Below, piece after piece: positions 60,864-64,000 of a stretch of 64,000 nucleotides of DNA; positions within the stretch are counted from its first letter, which is position 1, and each line of letters starts with the position of its first letter. The stretch spans positions 1 through 64,000 of the forward strand of contig NZ_JAJNCX010000002.1 of NCBI RefSeq assembly GCF_021026315.1. Direction: 5' to 3'. The notes below the pieces were generated by a model, which was not told the origin of the DNA, did not search any database, and was given only the letters and a program-made list of their open reading frames with translations. A program made the translations under genes and the position numbers. The stretch is from Rhizobium sp. C4. GTDB lineage: Bacteria; Pseudomonadota; Alphaproteobacteria; Rhizobiales; Rhizobiaceae.

Positions 60864-61679
60864 ATGAGCACGATTTCCGCAAAAGACGTGATCGTCCGAT
60901 ACGGCCATGAGACCATCCTGCATGGTGTCGACTTCCTCGCCCGTGCCGGTGAAGTAACCGTCGTTGCCGGTCCGAACGGGTCGGGGAAATCGACCCTCGT
61001 CAAGGCGGTGTCCGGTGAGGTCGCCTCCTCAGGCGCGATTGCGATCAACGGGCGGGCGCTCGGGGCCTACGAGGGCTGGCAGCTCGCGGCGCAACGCGGC
61101 GTGCTGGCGCAGGAAACGACGGTCGCCTTTCCCTTTACCGCCGCCGAAATCGTCGGCCTTGGCGTGACGGCAGGGGCGACGCGCGTGGCAAGGCCGGCCG
61201 AGCTGATCGAGATGGCGCTTGATCGCGTTGGCCTTGCCGGCTTTGGTGCAAGGCGCATCCAGACCCTGTCCGGCGGCGAACGCCAGCGGGTCCAGCTTGC
61301 CCGCGTGCTCTGCCAGATCTGGGAGCCGTTGAGCGCGGAAGGGCCGCGCTGGCTCATCATGGACGAGCCGGTCGCGAGCCTCGATATCCGCCACCAGATC
61401 GGGCTGATGGAGCTTGCGCGCGACTATGCGCGGGCGGGCGGTGGCGTCGTTGCCGTCATGCACGACCTCAATCTCAGCGCCATGTATGGCGACCATGTCG
61501 TGCTGATGAAATCGGGCAGGGTCGCTGCCGCAGGCGCCCCGGAGGAGGTGCTGCGACCGGACATACTGTCTGCGGTCTTTGCCTGCCCGCTTCATCCCAA
61601 TCGTGTCCCCGACCGCGGGGTTTTCGTCCTGCCGCAATCGGCGCTGGCTCAGCCGGCGCTGGCGCTTGCGGCCGAGTGA
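60864..61679 (+). CDS. hmuV: Haem ABC ATPase HmuV
   Basis: This 271-residue ATPase has Walker A GPNGSGKST near residue 37, Q-loop VLAQETTVAFPFTAAEIVGL typical of HmuV, signature LSGGERQRVQLARVL, Walker B WLIMDEPVASLD and H-loop VMHDLN. It drives haem import with HmuU. Confidence 0.94.
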   Translation: MSTISAKDVIVRYGHETILHGVDFLARAGEVTVVAGPNGSGKSTLVKAVSGEVASSGAIAINGRALGAYEGWQLAAQRGVLAQETTVAFPFTAAEIVGLGVTAGATRVARPAELIEMALDRVGLAGFGARRIQTLSGGERQRVQLARVLCQIWEPLSAEGPRWLIMDEPVASLDIRHQIGLMELARDYARAGGGVVAVMHDLNLSAMYGDHVVLMKSGRVAAAGAPEEVLRPDILSAVFACPLHPNRVPDRGVFVLPQSALAQPALALAAE

Positions 61680-61692
61680 AAGGAGTTTTCCC

Positions 61693-62118
61693 GTGCCATT
61701 TCCGACAAGCCTTTGCCGCGCCCTTGTACTCATAGCCCTCGCGCCGATCTCGGCGCTGGCTCAGGACAAGCCCGCGCTGAAGGTCGAACTCAACGCGGTG
61801 GCGGACGTCAAGGAAAGCTGCCGCGTTACCTTCCTTTTGACCAACGGCATGCCGGGGGAGATTTCCAAGGCCGCGCTGGAATTTGCCCTCTTCAACAAGG
61901 CGGGTGGCGTTGAGCGGCTGACGGCGCTCAATTTCGGGCGATTGCAGAAAGGCCGGACAGTCGTGCGCCAGTTCGACATTCCGGGCGGGCCATGTGGCGC
62001 CTATTCGCGCATCCTCGTCAACGCGGTGAAGAGCTGCGACGGAATGGCCGGCGAGACGGACGCCTGCGAGGCGGCGCTGACGGCGGCAAACAAGACCGGC
62101 GTCGATTTCGGACTCTAG
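61693..62118 (+). CDS. Small secreted protein encoded with the haem-uptake genes
   Basis: A GTG start at 61693 preceded by AAGGAG gives 141 residues. Residues 1-20 form a signal peptide (LCRALVLIALAPISALA). The mature part has four cysteines (about VKESCRVTF, GGPCGAYS, VKSCDG, TDACEA), suggesting disulfides in the periplasm. Similar small proteins often follow hmuV in rhizobia, but I know no function. It lies between hmuV and tonB and is codirectional with both. Confidence 0.75.
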   Translation: MPFPTSLCRALVLIALAPISALAQDKPALKVELNAVADVKESCRVTFLLTNGMPGEISKAALEFALFNKAGGVERLTALNFGRLQKGRTVVRQFDIPGGPCGAYSRILVNAVKSCDGMAGETDACEAALTAANKTGVDFGL

Positions 62119-62145
62119 ACGCCATAGCGCATGAGGTCGCAGGAC

Positions 62146-63555
62146 ATGACGGATCTGCATATCGACAGCAAAATCCGCCGGTCGGGCATGCTGCCCGGTG
62201 CCGGGGAGCTTCAAAGACGCAAGGAATTGCGAAACGGTCGCCGCACCTTCCGCTCATGGCCGTTGCTGCCGGTTCCCGCGCTCCTGCCCACCGCCGGTCC
62301 GCAGCTCGGTCCCTCTGTCGATTGGCCGCCGGGCCAGACCGTCCAAGGCGAAGATGATTGGCAGGACAGGCCGGACGAGCGTGATCTTGGGCGGGATTTC
62401 GCGCCGCTCTGCGAAGCCTCGCTCTCGGCGGAAAGCATTGAGCAACCGCAAGCCGCGGCGCAATCGCGAGCCCTGAAAACCTGCCTGCTGGCTTCCGTCG
62501 CGCTGCATCTCTGCTGCGCTGTCTTCTTGATGTCCATGCCTGCGCCGGAAACGGTCGAGATCGCCGGTGGCGGTGCGGTGTCGGTCATGCTTGTCGGCGA
62601 GCAGGCGTTCGACAGTCTCGCCGCCGGCACGGCGGATGGCGAGGCCATGACGCAGCCGGTGGAGCAAGCCAAGGTCGTCGAGACGGCTGACCAACCAGTG
62701 GAGGCAACGGCGACGGAACAGTCGGTCGAACCGGTCGAGGCCGAGAAGGCAATGTCCGAGCCGGTGACGGAAACCGCACAGGCCACTGCAAGCGTACCAA
62801 CCGAGCCGACCGATGCCACGCCGCCACCGGAGCAGATGGCGCAGGCGGTTCCCGAAACGCAAGGCGACGTGCCGCCGGTGGAGACTGCCCCCACAGCCGA
62901 AAATTTCGCTCTCGACCCGACGGCGGTGTCTGAAAACGGCGAGCTGCAACCGGCACCGGAGGTCGCGGTGCTGGAGCCTCAGGCGCAACAGCCGGTGAGC
63001 GAGCCGCCGTCCGAGCCGTTAAAGGCGGCAGAGCCGAAGGCGCAGCCTGAGAAGAAGCGCGTGGAGAAGAAGGCTCCGAGCCCAAAGAAGGTCGAAAAGC
63101 CGAATGCGGATGAGAAGAAGGCCGCAGCGCGCAAACAAGCGGACACCGAAAGAGAAGCCAAAGCCGCCCCGGCAAAGAATCGCAAGGGCGAGGCGGGCGA
63201 GGGCACCGCCAATGCCCAGCGTGGCGCCTCGGCCACCGCTGACAGCGCGGCGCGCTCCGATCCCGGCAATGCCGCGATGTCCAACTATCCCGGCAAGGTC
63301 GCCGCCAAGTTGCGCCGCGCCTTGAAATATCCAAAGAGCGCCGTTTCTTCGAGCAGCGGCGAAGCGCAGGTCGCCTTCACCGTGCTCGCCGACGGGAGCG
63401 CCACCGGCATCCGTGTCGTATCAAGCTCGGGGTCGCCGGTTCTGGACCAGGCCGCCGTGGAGGCCGTCCGCAGAGCCTCTCCTTTCCCGCCGATCCCGGC
63501 CGAGGCCGGCCGGCGGCAGTGGCCTTTCGCAGTTCCGGTTCTTTTCAGGCGTTGA
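62146..63555 (+). CDS. tonB: TonB-family energy-transducing protein with long N-terminus
   Basis: This 469-residue protein has an approximately 110-residue cytoplasmic N-terminus, one membrane segment at about 110-131 containing the TonB SxxxH motif (S117-VAL-H121), a long Pro/Glu/Lys-rich periplasmic linker, and a TonB C-terminal domain (KLRRALKYPKSAV with the YP motif, then GEAQVAFTVLADGSATGIRV). It would energise the haem receptor. No exbB or exbD is visible in the window. The start could also be the ATG at 62131, but AGGAC supports 62146. E. coli TonB is about 240 residues, with only a short cytoplasmic part. Confidence 0.9.
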   Translation: MTDLHIDSKIRRSGMLPGAGELQRRKELRNGRRTFRSWPLLPVPALLPTAGPQLGPSVDWPPGQTVQGEDDWQDRPDERDLGRDFAPLCEASLSAESIEQPQAAAQSRALKTCLLASVALHLCCAVFLMSMPAPETVEIAGGGAVSVMLVGEQAFDSLAAGTADGEAMTQPVEQAKVVETADQPVEATATEQSVEPVEAEKAMSEPVTETAQATASVPTEPTDATPPPEQMAQAVPETQGDVPPVETAPTAENFALDPTAVSENGELQPAPEVAVLEPQAQQPVSEPPSEPLKAAEPKAQPEKKRVEKKAPSPKKVEKPNADEKKAAARKQADTEREAKAAPAKNRKGEAGEGTANAQRGASATADSAARSDPGNAAMSNYPGKVAAKLRRALKYPKSAVSSSSGEAQVAFTVLADGSATGIRVVSSSGSPVLDQAAVEAVRRASPFPPIPAEAGRRQWPFAVPVLFRR

Positions 63556-64000
63556 GGCGAGCGCTGTCTAAAACTTCGCGGGGCAGGGATGCAGACACTG
63601 GGAGAGACTCACATCACGTGGGGCGCTCGGTCCGAAGGCAATTCCGCAAGATTATCTTTGCCGATCCCGGCATCCGCACGGATCGACCAGGACGGGAGAT
63701 CGCGTCTACCTCGTTGGCGATGATGACGATGCCAGGCTCGCGCGTCCCGAAGGCGAAGTTGATGATCGCCGGCATGACCAGGGTCAACGGATAGAAGAGG
63801 ACGGGGACGAGCCACGGCAAGGCAACCCGGACTTTCGAAATTTGGCAATTTGTTACCGGGCGTTCACCCATCGGGCTTCCTGTGTTACTGACGACCTCTC
63901 TTCGTAAGCCCCGAAGCGGGCGCAACCGTCAGCCGCAGACCGCGAGGCAACATGTCAATCCAGCCGCAGCAGCGTATCTACGCCTGCTTCTTTTTGTTCG
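63556..64000. other. Window end, no supported gene
   Basis: Several frames are open on both strands (for example - strand 63614-63925, containing the hydrophobic WLVPVLFYPLTLVMPAIINF, and + strand 63519-63794), but none matches a family I know or has a good ribosome-binding site. A membrane-protein fragment on the - strand is possible. I make no call. Confidence 0.3.

Noticed and set aside
63614-63925. Possible small membrane-protein gene on the - strand
   Set aside because: It has one hydrophobic stretch, but no family, no ribosome-binding site and competing open frames on the other strand.
1-64000. CRISPR array, prophage, rRNA, riboswitch or replication origin
   Set aside because: No regularly spaced short repeats, phage structural genes, rRNA stretches, recognisable aptamer cores or repABC/iteron signatures were seen by eye.

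Overview
The window looks like an accessory stretch of a GC-rich alphaproteobacterial genome, most likely Rhizobiales (Rhizobium/Agrobacterium/Shinella/Ensifer type), perhaps a secondary replicon. The reasons are an IS66 with the tnpA-tnpB overlap, IS6- and IS3-type transposase relics, two RirA-type iron boxes (TGA-N9-TCA) in front of a haem-uptake locus, and a density of importer operons typical of that group. The organism is inferred from gene content only; no rRNA or tRNA gene was found.

Layout. 1-3.4 kb: IS66 end, a roughly 200-bp inverted-repeat element, an orphan gene with a NucS-like PD-(D/E)XK nuclease domain, and a truncated IS6 transposase. 3.7-15.4 kb (+): a MalT-like LuxR regulator followed by a peptide/nickel-type ABC importer, a HyuA-type ATPase-fold hydantoinase subunit and two tandem DUF917 (S-methyl-thiohydantoin desulfurase family) proteins. 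15.5-16.7 kb: a graveyard of IS3, LysR and groEL fragments. 16.75-26.9 kb (-): a second, convergent operon of XRE-cupin regulator, binding protein, two permeases, two ATPases, GAF protein, HyuA and HyuB. 26.9-27.4 kb: another truncated IS6 transposase. The two operons, both importer plus hydantoinase/oxoprolinase enzymes, form one roughly 23-kb block between IS6 relics and are the best candidate for an undescribed cyclic-amide/thiohydantoin system.

27.5-36.3 kb: a TetR regulator with a divergent aromatic ring-cleavage locus (LigA/LigB-type extradiol dioxygenase and a SnoaL-like protein on -, a taurine/nitrate-type ABC importer, an SDR and an SMP-30 lactonase on +). Related quasi-palindromic sites overlap the promoter elements of this locus and fit a single TetR regulon. 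36.8-37.9 kb: a truncated CoA ligase abutting an outer-membrane beta-barrel tail. 38.4-41.9 kb: an FMN 2-hydroxyacid dehydrogenase, an AraC regulator and a serine beta-lactamase-like hydrolase whose upstream region is duplicated 2.7 kb away.

42.1-51.1 kb: an acyl-CoA synthetase, then a complete branched-chain 2-oxoacid dehydrogenase complex (E1 alpha, E1 beta, E2, E3) with an FAD-linked 2-hydroxyacid dehydrogenase as a fifth operon gene and a divergent BkdR-like Lrp regulator. 51.2-55.1 kb: amidase, MFS transporter and AraC regulator. 55.3-63.6 kb: a haem-uptake locus, with a TonB-dependent receptor divergent from hemP-hmuSTUV, a small secreted protein and a TonB with a long cytoplasmic N-terminus. 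The last 445 bases hold no gene I can support.
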